A DNA stretch of 64,000 nt from Biomphalaria glabrata (GCF_947242115.1 NC_074711.1:7161934-7225933); one strand, 5' to 3'. Shown: positions 32,501 through 44,748, counted from the first letter of the stretch. Notes: a model not told the origin generated them from the letters alone. Numbers and translations are program-made.

Positions 32501-34861
32501 ATTTCATTAAAAACCATCTTAAAAGCATTATAGAAAATCATATACCAACTAAATACACATCAAACAAAATAAATAAATGCTGGTTTAATAATAGACTAAA
32601 GAAGCTTTGTAAACAGAAGGAAAACCTATATAGAAAATTTAAAGAAAGTAATGCAGAAAAAGTTTACAAAAAGTATATAAAAATTAAACACTTAACCCAA
32701 AAAGTAAGCAGACAGCTGCAGAGTGAATACATAAACAATGTAATATCTAAAGATAACAACAAAAACCTATGGTCATACATTAAGTCTAAGAAAATGGAAA
32801 CAACAGGCATAGCGCCATTAAAAGATGAACATAACATAATACATAATGATAATGAAACTAAAGCAAAAATCCTAAACAAATACTTTGTATCAGCATTCTC
32901 AGCCCCAGGAGACAAAGACATATTACTGAATTTGAACCAAGTAGACAACATAGAAGATATAGTAGTACAAGAAAATGGAATTCAAAAACTATTAGCCAAC
33001 ACCAAACCAAATAAAGCATCTGGACCTGATGGTATTCCAGCTAGATTACTCAAAGAACTAAGCAATGATCTAGCCCCAGTGTTCAAAATACTCTTTCAGG
33101 CTTCGCTTAACCAGGGCAGAGTACCAAAGGACTGGAAAGAAGCTAATGTCACCCCCCTATTTAAAAAAGAAGAAAAATCTGACCCAGGAAACTACAGACC
33201 AGTATCACTTATCAGTATCACATGTAAAATCCTAGAACACATAATATGTAGTTACATCATAAACCACTTAGACAAACATAATGTCCAGACACCATACCAA
33301 CATGGCTTTAGGAAACACAACTAATAGGACTAATTGATGATTTTTCAAAAGGTTTAGATAATAGTGAACAAATAGATGCTATCTTACTAGATTTTTCTAA
33401 GGCTTTTGACAAAGTTCACCACCATAGTTTGCTTAAAAAATTAAAATATTTCGGCATTAATGGTCCACTGCATCAGTGGATTAAAGATTTTCTGATAGGG
33501 AGAGAACAAACTGTAATAATAAATGGCTCTAAATCAACACTGATAACAGTAAACTCAGGTGTACCTCAAGGAACAGTCTTGGGTCCACTACTATTTTTAA
33601 TTTACATAAATGATTTACCAAATTGCATTACTTCAGGAACAAAAGTCAGATTATTTGCAGACGATTGCATAATATATAGAACAATAAAAACAACACAAGA
33701 CACAGATATTTTACAAAGAGAATTAGATGAATTACAGAAATGGGAATCAAATTGGAGCATGTCTTTCCACCCAGAAAAATGTCAGTTGTTAAGAGTAACA
33801 AAAAAACTAAAACAAATTAATTCCACTTATCTTATTCATGGCAAACCAGTAACACAGACTAAAAACGCAAAATACCTAGGTGTTATAATAAATGAAAAAC
33901 TGTCATGGAATCCACATATTGATGAAACTACAAAAAAAAAACAACAAAGCATTAGGATTTATTAAAAGAAATTTTTATAAATCAAATAAGAACATAAAAC
34001 TAAAATGTTATTTAACCTTGGTTAGGCTAATAATAGAATATGCATCCTCCGTTTGGGACCCCTGATTCAAGAAAACATTAAGAAACTGGAACAGACACAA
34101 AATAGAGCAGTGAGATTCATAACAAAAGAATATTCACATTTGACTAGAGTAACACCTTTAGTAAAATCACTAAATTTAGAAAGCCTTCAGGACAGAAGGC
34201 TCAAAAGTAAAGTAGCAATCATACATAAAACACTGAACCATAATCTTCAAATACAAAAACAAAATTTAATAAAATACTCTGAAAGACACAAAGATAAAGG
34301 CACATTCCTCGTCCCATATGCTAGGACAAATTTGTACAAATACTCCTTCTTCCCTAGTGCTATTAGAGCATGGAATGGGTTGCCTGAGCTAGCCAGGAAA
34401 ACCAGTGACTTGGCAGAATTTAAGTCATTGGTTAACATGCATGACTAAATGCATGACGCGTAGGACGTAATCATCTTCTTTTTTGAAGTAACGTCTGTAT
34501 TATATAAGATAAGATAATTTAATGAAAATCTATAAAAAAAATTATTTGATGTTTCTAAAGGTAGGCTAAGTCTGTACAGTATTATTGTATTTTAATTTAT
34601 ACATTTTTCAGATGCTTATAAAATGAATATGTAATAAATCAAAAAGGTTGTGTATTTCCTTTTTACCCACACAGAGCCTCACACACTTTGATAAAGATGG
34701 CTGTGAAGAATATGTAGTGCTGTTGTATTTTTTATTGTGGGGCACCATTGAGAATGTAAAACGTAAGTAGATTTTAACAAAACATACCTGTTATGCTCTT
34801 AACTCTGGTTTCTCTTTCTTTCTGTTTTGTATTTGAGAAAGATGTTACTGAACTAAGAACT

Positions 34862-34931
<70 letters not shown>

Positions 34932-35306
34932 TAGTTCTTCTTGATCTTCACAACATAGTTTTTCTTTTAAATCTAATTAATGTTTATATTGTTTATATTA
35001 TATCCTTTACATATTTAGATACAATGTAACAATCGATCTTCCTAGGTGAAAGTCTAGTTGCTTGTTACATTCCTAGGTAAAGCAAATCTTTCCTATAGAT
35101 GTCGTCTCATGCAACCAGAGCTTGGTGGAGATGATCCCATTGTGGAAGAGAGTTCAGCTGTGAGAGAGTTCTCCAAGTACATGAAATCCATCTGTCAAGA
35201 CTTGAGTGAAAAAACACGACTCTATCTTTCATTGATTGATCTGCTCCTGGAAGGTTTTATGGTTAGGCGCATTGGTGACAACTCAAAACAGTTAAATGTT
35301 TCATGA
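28462..35306 (+). CDS. Unrecognised alpha-helical protein, 3' four coding exons (530 aa + stop)
   Basis: Exons: 28462-29511, 31388-31612, 34675-34762 and 35077-35306, all with AG/GT borders and consistent frame (350 + 75 + 106 codons including TGA). The 5' end is incomplete: the first exon opens after an acceptor with no nearby ATG. The N-terminal ~120 residues seen are lysine-rich, with a cysteine cluster (CDCKRYRTCHQSNGC) and a basic stretch (RRKKIKERIMKRRR), possibly nuclear targeting. The rest is leucine-rich and predicted helical, suggestive of an ARM/HEAT-like fold (LLHILQLLGNLVREPESH). I do not recognise the family; DNA-repair or meiosis scaffolds are only a guess. The second intron holds a LINE, the first a minisatellite built on the acceptor. 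Confidence 0.8.
29788..30078 (+). mobile_element. tRNA-headed SINE, family B
   Basis: A-box region GTGGCTGAGCGGTAAAGGG and B box GGGTTTGAATCCTGG, then body GTTGGTCGTTGTGCTGGCC and 3' part TAGACCACAAGGTCTGAAAG, ending CTTTACTTTTTC. Other copies lie at 45055-45358 (-), 49978-50222 (-) and 61232-61445 (+). Intronic here. Confidence 0.88.
30096..31387 (+). repeat. 34-bp minisatellite made of copies of the next exon's splice acceptor
   Basis: About 38 units. Each contains TTGTTACTTCACTACAG followed by ATGAATGC. The last unit is the real acceptor and first eight bases of the exon at 31388. Variants include CTTCAG, ATTACAG and CACAG acceptors, and a few ACTACTGATG units in which the AG is lost. Confidence 0.96.
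31388..31612 (+). CDS. Unknown gene, coding exon after the acceptor array
   Basis: Reads MNAFKCVSVEVYKLYASLQR, then QKILLLQTCEFPLLVILVTR and LQDVVNFYFTPDIKL. Exactly 75 codons in phase 0. Donor GTACTT is weak. Only the last of the tandem acceptors keeps the frame. Confidence 0.85.
32325..34516 (+). mobile_element. CR1/Jockey-group LINE, longest copy, 5' truncated, with tail of TAAGATA units
   Basis: Lacks the endonuclease. The frame starts KIHSQIKAVANTKPKGK and runs through NKASGPDGIPARLLK, DWKEANVTPLFKKEE, NYRPVSLISITCKILE, LLDFSKAFDKVHH, NSGVPQGTVLGPLLFLIYIN, VRLFADDCIIY and YLGVIINEKLSW, then a C-terminal block. All core reverse transcriptase motifs are visible. Three breaks interrupt the frame: a small deletion near 33318, an A-run shift near 33940 and another shift near 34065. 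Sits in an intron on the same strand as the gene. Confidence 0.93.
34675..34762 (+). CDS. Unknown gene, third coding exon found
   Basis: Acceptor TTACCCACACAG. Reads SLTHFDKDGCEEYVVLLYFL and LWGTIENVK, then a split arginine codon. Donor GTAAGT. Confidence 0.85.
34862..34929. repeat. (TA)n microsatellite
   Basis: About 34 uninterrupted TA dinucleotides within the intron between the last two coding exons of the unknown gene. Confidence 0.98.
35077..35306 (+). CDS. Unknown gene, last coding exon
   Basis: Acceptor ACATTCCTAG. Reads KANLSYRCRLMQPELGGDDP, then AVREFSKYMKSICQDLSEKT and RLYLSLIDLLLEGFMVRR, with TGA at 35304-35306. Confidence 0.87.
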
Positions 35307-36390
35307 ACACATTTTTAAAAAATTCTTTAGTTAATCATTCTCAGGCGATATTCTCTCTATTCATGTTTAATTTAATTTAATGTATGTCCAGGAACAGTTT
35401 CTGCATTGGGATAAATATTTTTCCTTCTTAAAGCACACATTTTTATGACGATTTCAATTCTTGTTAGCTGTTACAGTGGCTGAAGGGTAAAGTTCATATC
35501 TGCTGAACAAAGCTTTCGCATTTGAGAGGAGGCTGGGGTTTTAATTCAGTATCTCAGTCCACATAGTGCCAATCTCTACTTTCTTTTTTTCTTTTTTTGT
35601 TTATAGGAGGCAAGTCACCAGTCTTTGTTAACTTGAGTTGTGTACTTATTATTATTATTATATAACTTAAACTGTGTTCAGTAATATATTATATATGTTG
35701 TCTTATTAGGCTAGCTATGACTAATGTATTAGTTGCCACTGATGTAAAATAAAATTTTGTATACTCTCTTTGTAACAAGTAAGGGACAACCGTCCGTGGT
35801 ATTAGGAAATTAATTTTCAGCCTACCAAAACCATCATTAATTTTCTTACTCAAATATATTTTATAGGAGATTTCATGACAGATATCATTGCTATGACAAA
35901 GTAAGACCACACTTTTTGATTTGTTTTTATTATTTGTAATAGTTTTGTTAAAGTGTATACAAACAAAATGACTATTTTTTTTCTCTTTATTATTTTTGTT
36001 ATTAAATTGTATATAAAAAATGATTATACATTTGTTCTCTTCATTTGAAGTTGTAGTGATCTAAATTTTATACAAAACTTGTGTTCAAATTGGTGAATAA
36101 AAAAATGTTTTGTTCTGTTTGAATTTTTTACCAGATAACAATTTCTTGTTTATTTTGTTGGGAATAATGGCTGCTAACGCTGCCTCAAGGGAGAAGTAAG
36201 ATATTCAGACTCATGCTAGGGTAGTGATGCCCAGCTTATGACCATGTCCAGCCTGTGATGTGCCCACAATGCAATAAGTGATTGTTTGGTTGTGATGCAA
36301 CATGTGACATGCAGAGGTGAAATGTATTCCAGGCCCAGGTTAAAAAAGGTTGTGTACCACAGTACTAAAGTGTGTGTCACATACAAGAAT
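35307..36390. other. 3' flank of the unknown gene, no further gene seen
   Basis: Contains a possible worn family-B SINE remnant near 35465-35660 (TACAGTGGCTGAAGGGTAAA) and AT-rich DNA. A candidate AATAAA lies near 35745. No other exon recognised. Confidence 0.4.
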
Positions 36391-36394
36391 AGTT

Positions 36395-36590
36395 CTGTCC
36401 AGGACCCCTTAACTCAAGAAAACATTAAGAAACTGGAACAGACACAAAATAGAGCAGTGAGATTCACAACTAACAAATATTCACATTAAAAGTAGATTAG
36501 CTATTACACATAAAACACTATACTATAATCTTGAAATACAAAAACAAAATGTAATAAAATACTCAGAAAAACGCAAAGATAAAGGCACAT
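36395..36590 (+). mobile_element. CR1/Jockey-group LINE fragment
   Basis: Matches the C-terminal part of the LINE ORF (ENIKKLEQTQNRAVRFTTNK), with an internal gap, then joins directly to a second fragment of the same family at about 36591. Confidence 0.8.
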
Positions 36591-37205
36591 AAAATAATAA
36601 ATGAAAAACTGTCATGGAATCCACATATTGATGAAACTATAAAAAAATCAAACAAAGCATTAAGATTTATTAAAAGAAATTTCTATAGATCAAATAAGAA
36701 CATAAAACTAAAATGTTATTTAACCTTGGTTAGGCCAATAATAGAATATGCATCCTCCGTTAGGGACCCCTCAACTCAAGAAAACATTAAGAAACTGGAA
36801 CAGACACAAAATAGAGCAGTGAGATTCATAACAAATGAATATTCACATTTGACTAGAGTAACACCTTTAGTAAAATCACTAAATTTAGAAAGCCTTCAGG
36901 ACAGAAGACTCAAAAGTAAAGTAGCAATTATACATAAAACACTGAACCATAATCTTCAAATACAAAAACAAAATTTAATAAAATACTCAGAAAGACACAA
37001 AGATAAAGGCACATTCCTCGTGCCATATGCTAGGACAAATTTGTACAAATACTCCTTCTTCCCTAGTGCTATTAGAGCATGGAATGGGTTGCCTGAGACA
37101 GCTAGGAAAACCAATGACTTGGCAGAATTTAAGTCATCGGTTAACGCATGTAGGACATAATCATTATCTGTTTTGAAGTAACATCTGTATAATATGATAC
37201 GATAA
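36591..37205 (+). mobile_element. CR1/Jockey-group LINE, 3' third
   Basis: Starts at the NEKLSWNPHIDET-equivalent and keeps a long open C-terminal frame from 36726: RPIIEYASSVRDPSTQENIK, then KYSERHKDKGTFLVPYARTN. The tail is degenerate (GTATAATATGATACGATAAG). Confidence 0.85.
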
Positions 37206-37269
37206 GAGAAACCAATACATGTATTTTTATATGAAAGAATTTAGAAAACACTTTACAGCTTGTGATTAA

Positions 37270-37870
37270 TGTCACGAGTCGAGTCTGTGACCTATTTCGA
37301 CCAGTTTCTAGAAGCAAGTTCAAACCAGTGCAAGTGTCCAGCGTAAACAAGTTAATTTTAGATATCCAATCAAAGAAAGAGGTTAAGGGAAAAAATAGCA
37401 CACGTCAGCTTCTAGAAGGTCAAAGTTACTAAAATAATTATCTGAGAAGGTTCCATGATTCTGGAACGTACGATCAAAGAAAGTATAAATAAGGGGAAAG
37501 TCAGTTAGACGGGGTCCTCGCTCGGTCCTCGCATAGTAGTAGTTCTTGTAGAGCGATGGTCCTCGCTCAGTCCTCGATTAGTAACAAGTTTTGTGATATT
37601 AGCGGGTCCATTAAGTAAAGTTTTAGCAGTTGAAGTTGAAGTTATACTAAGTAAAGTTTTAGCAGTTGAAGTTGAAGTTATACTAAGTGAAGTTTTATGT
37701 ATCTTTAAGTTTTATTTATGAAGTGTCAAGTTGTTATTGAATTAAGAAGTTAATTTGATGTGAAAGTTAAAGAAGTTATTAAAGAAGTTTGAAGAAAATA
37801 CAGAGAGATGTTTCTTTCTTCATTTCATTGAATTGTCAAGTTTAATCATATAATCCCCGGCAAGTGTGAT
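37270..37870 (+). promoter_or_regulatory. Heat-shock-element-rich promoter-like block (possible solo LTR)
   Basis: Four inverted heat-shock half-site pairs: TTCTAGAA at 37306 and 37410, GAAGGTTC at 37446 and TTCTGGAA at 37459. A CCAAT lies at 37366 and TATAAATA at 37484, in the spacing of heat-shock promoters. Then comes a CGGTCCTCGC-repeat leader and a 36-bp tandem duplication (AAGTTTTAGCAGTTGAAG) at 37615-37690. No coding frame follows. It could be the promoter of a lost heat-shock gene copy or the LTR of an element; I cannot tell which. Confidence 0.5.
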
Positions 37871-38980
37871 CGTCATTTCATATGAATTCATCAACTTATT
37901 AATACAATCCTTCGGACAGTTCATCACAATTAGCTTCACAAAAAAACACACTTTTTTTTTCCCATGGGAAATAACTGCTACAATTACTAAATGTAGCATA
38001 ATACTGAAGAAAAAAAAATTAAACCAGGATCACGGGACGCAATCAAACAATAATTAGTTTATTACATTTACCTCCCTTGCCACTGTCAGATCTCTATGCA
38101 TACAAACAATTTTAAAATGTAAGTGATTAATGATAATAGAGCATGTGCCACAGGACTATGGAAAAGATGTAAAAAAAAACTGTTTTTTTTTTCTCTTTAC
38201 AATGTTTCACTTAGGCCTATGCGAGACCAATCGGCCTATGTCCCAAGTTTGAACCTTGCTTGTCGTCTGCCGTGATGAGCTATGACGTAGTCCTTCTCGT
38301 GTCTAACAGTGTCTGGAACTTATAGACCTACATCAAGTAGAATAAATAGAAAATGTATACAACATAGAACTAATACATGCACTTCATATGAAAGTGACGT
38401 TGAGCAGTTTCTACTATCAAACACAACACACTTAATATGTACACCGTCTAGTCATTTTGTCTACTAATATTCTGTAGCAATTAAATCCCTTCCTTCAACT
38501 ATTAACTCCTTCAGTCGATTTATCTCTTGGAGCACTTTATCATCACGGTTTAGCCCTATTTCCATTCACCTACCATGCAGTGGTAGATTAACCAGCCACT
38601 TTTCTTGCAGAGCTGAGATCATCGCTTATCCACTCTCCGTAGCTTTATTTGACCACCTTTAGAAAAGTCCGTTAGTGAATCTGACTAACCACTGAGAAGA
38701 CATTCTTTCAGCGGACAGGCGTGGGAGCTCTTCATTGTAGCCATAGTCTGTACCATAGGCTCACCACGTACGTAGTATGGACCGCTATTTAATGTGGCCG
38801 GAAGCCACACGCTGACAGTGAATTTTTTCCATAATCCAATTATGTGACCGCCACGCTCCGTGGAAAGACTGCTACTTTAATTAACTCACGTTAACTGATG
38901 ACGGCCATCTTTTAGAATGATGTGGCGGTTTGTTTGGAATGGGTTTTCGGATCTCTGTTGAATTACTTTGTTACTATCTC
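37871..38980. other. No gene recognised
   Basis: Mostly unique-looking DNA. 38190-38330 carries, on the minus strand, a GGTTCAAAC B-box-like word that may belong to an old SINE. No supported exon. Confidence 0.35.
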
Positions 38981-39085
38981 TCTCCAACATAATGCAGTCT
39001 AGGCCATTGCCTTCCCAGTAGTTGACATCCATGTCCACTGCTTTGAGATCCTGTTTTGATTACACCCCCATATCGGAGGTGGGGG
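38930..39085 (-). mobile_element. LINE remnant
   Basis: The minus strand translates to QDLKAVDMDVNYWEGNGLDC and then IMLERDSNK. This resembles the KDLKA.GID...WE block near the C-terminus of mollusc LINE ORFs. Short and degenerate. Confidence 0.5.
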
Positions 39086-40030
39086 TGACCAGTTAGGAGT
39101 TGTCCATAGAAAATGACCTAATGAGACATCTACTAAGCTACACAGACAACGTTGTATGCTACGTAATGTAGATATCCCCCCCCCACCCCAAGGTATTTAT
39201 CAATGCATTTATCTTAATCACAAAAATTATTGCTCGCACTATAAGACTAAGGTAAAAAAAAATAGATGTTTGAAGAGTAGTAAACTGACAACCAAAATCA
39301 CTTTAAAATGTTATTGTTGAAACAAGAGAACAGCAACAGAGAATGACAAAAAAAAAAAACAAAACACATCACTACTCAGGGTAAGAAAAAAAAGCATTCA
39401 GTGGTTAGTAAGCGAATCAATTCATGAGTATGTCATGTGTAAAACTGTCATGCGAACCAGCACACATACTAAATACCAGGGCGTGCATAAATCTAATTCG
39501 AATTGATTAATCTCATTAAAAAAATCGACTTTAATTAACTGTAAAAAAAAAAAATAATTGGAAATCAGCCAAATCAATCCACTCACTGTCATTTGACTTA
39601 TATTTTCGTATTACCGGGGATAGCTTGAAGGATTAGTATTCATATTTGGTCTCAGTTTGGTCTTTGTCGTTTTTGAAGTTTGGATTGAAAATGCAAAGTG
39701 CGAAAAACAAACAAACATTTTGTGTGGAGTGTATACGTTTTAGTTGAGATTAATGTTCGTGAGGATCAATAATCTATATTGTAAGATAATTTTACATTGT
39801 AGGCTATTAGTCAATCCGCTAGTGTGTTGGTAGCTAACTCAACCTTGACACAGTGTCCAACAATGAGCCAGCCGGTTAGTGATACAACCTTAATTTAAGA
39901 TTGAGCGGTTCTCTTTCTCACGCTCACTTTTATCTCTTTAACTCAGTCCTTCTTTATTTCCTCTTATTCATTCTATCCTCCTTTTCTTTTCCTCTCTAAC
40001 TCTTTTATTATTCTCTCAAACTTCATTCTT
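39086..40030. other. No gene recognised
   Basis: AT-rich DNA, ending in a pyrimidine-rich run that leads into the microsatellite. No exon or named element. Confidence 0.35.
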
Positions 40031-40031
40031 T

Positions 40032-40042
40032 CTCCCTGTCTG

Positions 40043-40093
<51 letters not shown>

Positions 40094-40109
40094 GTCTGTC
40101 TGTCTGTCT

Positions 40110-40149
<40 letters not shown>

Positions 40150-40159
40150 TCTATCTATG

Positions 40160-40192
<33 letters not shown>

Positions 40193-40219
40193 GTATGTCT
40201 GTCTATCTATCTATCAATC

Positions 40220-40304
<85 letters not shown>

Positions 40305-40321
40305 GTCTGTCTATCTATCTG

Positions 40322-40408
<87 letters not shown>

Positions 40409-40445
40409 GTCTGTCTGTCTGTCTATCTGCATCCGTCTGTCAGTC
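40032..40445. repeat. (ATCT)n/(GTCT)n compound microsatellite
   Basis: About 100 tetranucleotide units mixing ATCT and GTCT. The long YLSI-repeat frames through it are artefacts. Confidence 0.97.
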
Positions 40446-40539
40446 TATCTATATTTATCTAATTATCTCCCTGTATTACTGTTTCCATTGTATATATCTC
40501 TCTGTCTTAGAATTTTAAGGAGCAGAAAAAAATTATAAG

Positions 40540-40640
40540 AAAAGATGAAGAAAGAGAGGAGGGAGAGAGAGAGTCAGAGAGAGAAAGAGAGAGAAAGAGA
40601 GAGAAAGAAAGAGAAAGAAAGAGAGACAGAAGGAAAGGGA
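40540..40640. repeat. GA-rich low-complexity stretch
   Basis: GAGAGAGA/GAAAGAGA purine tract following the tetranucleotide array. No coding content. Confidence 0.85.
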
Positions 40641-41261
40641 AAACATGAAACTTTTTATCAACTATGTTTTTCCATACAAAATACTTTTTTTCTCTGTTGA
40701 CATTATTATGCTATGGGTTTATCTAGATTACAGTACACATAGAGCACACATGCTAAATGTTCAATTTTACACACAACACACATCTAACCTTTAGCTTCTC
40801 ACAAGCACAGTCATGCGTAGTGAATCCTAACAAAACTCATAATTATTTGAGCTAACCCATTACTCATGTTAGCCAAAGTCACTATCTTGTCATTTTTGCC
40901 CTGAGTCAGCTTTTATGAGTCAGGCAGCCTTTTCCTTTCTGACTCCTGCATTATCAAACATTATTTAGAGAGAATCAAGAGTCTTTACAGATAAAGTTGC
41001 GATTTCATTTAGAAATAATGTAGAGTTATAGAAGTTGGATATCATAACATTCGCCAACATGTTTCTTTCAGAGGAATGACCCAATGACCCATTTCAGTCG
41101 CCTTGTTGTCATTCAAGTTTCATTGTGATTTGGAAACTTTAACGCATTAATCAATAGAGAGAAACCATAAGAGATGTCAAACTTATCAATACCCTTGATA
41201 CACTGCACAATGAAAATAAGAACACACAAACACACTCAGACACACATATACATACACAGGC

Positions 41262-41700
<439 letters not shown>

Positions 41701-41867
41701 AATCTGTAGGTCTAACATTAAGCGGGTGGTAGAAGTGCACAAAGTCTTCAATGGACAAAGACACATTTTCTAATAGCTCATAGCTGCTAATCTTTCACAG
41801 AGCGTCCAACTATTGAGTTTCAATACAATACAATGGGGGATGTAACGCTGATAAGTAAGCCTACGTT

Positions 41868-42270
41868 GGTCTCTCCTTCAGATAAGCCTACGTTTGTCTC
41901 TCCTTCAGATAAGCCTACGTTTGTCTCTCCTTTGTAGATAAGCCTACGTTTGTCTCTCCTTTAGATAAGCCTACGTTTGTCTCTCCTTTAGATAAGCCTA
42001 CGTTTGTCTCTCCTTCTGATAAGCTTACGTTTGTCTCTCCTTTTAGATAAGCCTACGTTTGTCTCTCCTTCTAGATAAGCCTACGTTTGTCTCTCCTTCT
42101 AGATAAGCCTACGTTTGTCTCTCCTTCTAGATAAGCCTACGTTTGTCTCTCCTTTAGATAAGCCTACGTTTGTCTCTCCTTTAGATAAGCCTACGTTTGT
42201 CTTTTCTTTTAGATAAGCCTACGTTTGTCTCTCATTTAGATAAGCCTACGTTTGTCTCTCCTTTAGATAA
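41868..42270 (+). repeat. 27-28-bp minisatellite with polypyrimidine-AG unit
   Basis: About 14 units of GATAAGCCTACGTTTGTCTC followed by TCCTTTTA or close variants. On the + strand each unit contains GTTTGTCTCTCCTTTTAG, which looks like a 3' splice site. It lies about 500 bp upstream of the somatomedin-B-like exon on the same strand. Confidence 0.93.
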
Positions 42271-42776
42271 TGTACTCCATTGGCTGAATGTTCAATTGAA
42301 TTGATGGGAATGTTAGGTGAAATTAGCTGGGACTCTAAACATAGTACTTGACATGGCCTTTGGACTACAAGTCTAAGCACAGTTTCTTCTTTCAGTTGCA
42401 ATCATAGACCCTCAATATATATAGTCTATGGTCGCAAATACTTATATATGTATTAAGTGATTGCTTGTAAACCGTTTTAAATCTATGTGTGATGGCGTAA
42501 AGGAATCTGTTACAGGGAGATAATTGCAGGCCATATCTGTTGAATATAACAGTGTTTGTTCCCCTAATTGTTGTCGCCACATGTGATTTGACCTCTTCTG
42601 TCCTACTTATATTTTAGAAACCATGGTAGTAGCAAACAATCACGTTGCGTAAGCCTACAATGAGGCGGCTACAAAGACTCTCCGCAACAAAATCTAGTTC
42701 CATACAGCATATGCTTTCTTGGATATCAGTACACACCGTGAAGGCTAATATATTTCATTACTGGAATACAAGAGTC

Positions 42777-43829
42777 ATGTTGTTTTTTATATTTGTTTCT
42801 TTCATTCCTGTGTCGATGTCAGAACTCACGGAATGGAATCTGATTTGGAACTCATCAACTGAGACTTGGTTGGACTTTCATGTCAAATACTGCGGAAGGT
42901 TTTGCATTGGAAATACGTTGAAGATACAAAATAATATTTGTTTTCGTCCGCCATGTTTCCCTTGTGACTGTGATTCTAACTGCTTTATATACGACACATG
43001 CTGTCCACTATTCGTAAACAATTCTTATATTGAACCTCCATTAAATGAAATAGAACAGTTACCTAGTCCAGATATATTTCAATGTCAAACTTTACCATAT
43101 ATTCAAAAGAAAGATAAATTTTATTTCGTTTCTGATTGTGATCCCAAATTTTCGATGCAAAACAAAAATGTTTTGAACCAGACTTTGCCTGATATCGTGG
43201 ATTTATGTAGAAATCCAAACACAAGAACTCTCGATGACGTAACTCCATATTCAGACATTTATTATGGGATTGTATTTGCAAATAAATTCTGTGCAATGTG
43301 CAATGGATATGAGATCTATGATGACATTAATAATACAAATATTAACAGTTCAATCAAAATGGCTAATGCATGGTCCTTAGATGTCTCCTGTGATCATTAT
43401 CAAGAATTATATCATTTCACTTCGGAATACGGATTCATCTTAGCTGCTGCTAACATGTCTGAATGCCTCATAAATATCACAGCACCTTCAACCGAGTTTA
43501 AACCCAAATCTTGCAACTCTGAAGTTGACAACTATTCTGCTGACACTTGCGGTGATTTCGATCTAAACGCAACTGACTTGTGTCGTAGTTTAAACCGTAG
43601 ATACCTACAATTCGGTGGCAAGGCCAACATATTTTGTCATCTTTGTAGTAACGGTTCAATCAACAGTTCGTTATGTGGGTCTGAGATCCCTGGAATGAGC
43701 CGATCAATAATGATGGTGTCCTCTAACGAACCGCCATTCAGCCTTTTACTAAGTGTTCGAATGCTTCCTGGCAAAAGCAGCGAGGAAGACAACTCTTGTA
43801 TCTCACCTTCGGAATGGCAAGATGTGAAG
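42777..43829 (+). CDS. Somatomedin-B-like secreted or receptor-ectodomain protein, first large exon
   Basis: 351 open codons. The start at 42777 is chosen because MLFFIFVSFIPVSMS reads as a signal peptide and the paralogue at 55058 starts at the same place; an in-frame ATG at 42660 is an alternative. Residues ~39-76 hold nine cysteines with CFPCDCDSNCF and YDTCCPLF, as in somatomedin-B domains. Two further Cys blocks follow (FCAMCNGYE and IFCHLCSNGS), with many N-glycosylation sequons. The exon ends VK before GTAAGA. Known mollusc proteins of this look can be N-termini of secretin/adhesion-like receptors, but no transmembrane exon was found here, so that is inference. The open frame continues past the donor to 43961, but this is probably intronic. 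Confidence 0.75.
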
Positions 43830-44563
43830 GTAAGAGTTGTGGTTCTTAGTATTTCTAACAGTTTGTTTGATTTTTATTCACTCTTCCTTCTAGGCACCAT
43901 GAAAAGTAAGGAAACTCCGAATCTTGGAGATTTGGATGTATGGCAGAAAGACTATAAATAGCCAGCTTTTCGGTGTATCCGGTGCAGAGAATAAAGGAAG
44001 TGTAGATAAATTAGGTTTCTTTTAAGAAGAGTAAAGATTATTTTTGTGCACTTTTTAAAAAGAGTTATGATTATTTTTGTGCACATTTTTTCCACAGTGT
44101 TATCAAATTTTATGACCTCTTCAGTTTATAATGCACAATAATTTCAATATCAATGAAGGATTAAATTTACAATCTAAGACTAAAAAAAACTTTTTTTTTT
44201 TAAAAGGAGAGCCATTGTTGAAATAATAGCTCATTTCTTTTTACTTTAGTTGGCAACAATAAAGTTCAATTGAGTAATTTCATAACTAAAATCTCCAAAA
44301 TATCTTTGAAATGAAAATAGAAAGAACATATTTAGTTTTTATAAATAGTTACAAGTCAAATTATTTACCCTGCAAAACAAGCTCCGCTAGTCTTTTTGTG
44401 GACCTACACAGTTCACTAAACAGACTACTGAGATGCGGTACAGTTAAAAAAAAAGGCAGTCCGGATATTTGACATTCCGGATAACTCAAGTCCGGATAAA
44501 CGACATTCAACAATACAATCTTTTGTTTTTACGTAAGACAAATATTATATATATATATATATA
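43830..44563. other. Presumed intron, no further exon seen
   Basis: AT-rich. No seven-transmembrane or other continuation of the upstream exon could be recognised. Confidence 0.4.
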
Positions 44564-44748
44564 TGTTACGTCTTCCAATTTGATGAAACTCTTTAGACAT
44601 GAAAACGACAAATCACAGTCTTATAAATACTTTAATCTTTATTACCACTGAAAACACTTTCTTGTTCCCATTCCTCCATTTTGGTTCTCCTCTCCTTTCA
44701 ACACGCAACCGCACCATTTCACATTTACACTAAGATGCGCACGTAACA
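44564..44748. mobile_element. Probable solo LTR (185 bp) inside an (AT)n tract
   Basis: Begins TGTTACGT and ends ACGTAACA, a perfect terminal inversion with TG...CA ends. It is flanked on both sides by AT repeats. No internal coding region, so it reads as a solo LTR of a retrotransposon. Confidence 0.65.

Noticed and set aside
43830-43961. C-terminal extension of the somatomedin-B-like exon
   Set aside because: It follows a good GTAAGA donor and its composition changes to hydrophobic low-complexity, so it is probably intron read-through; kept only as an alternative short form.
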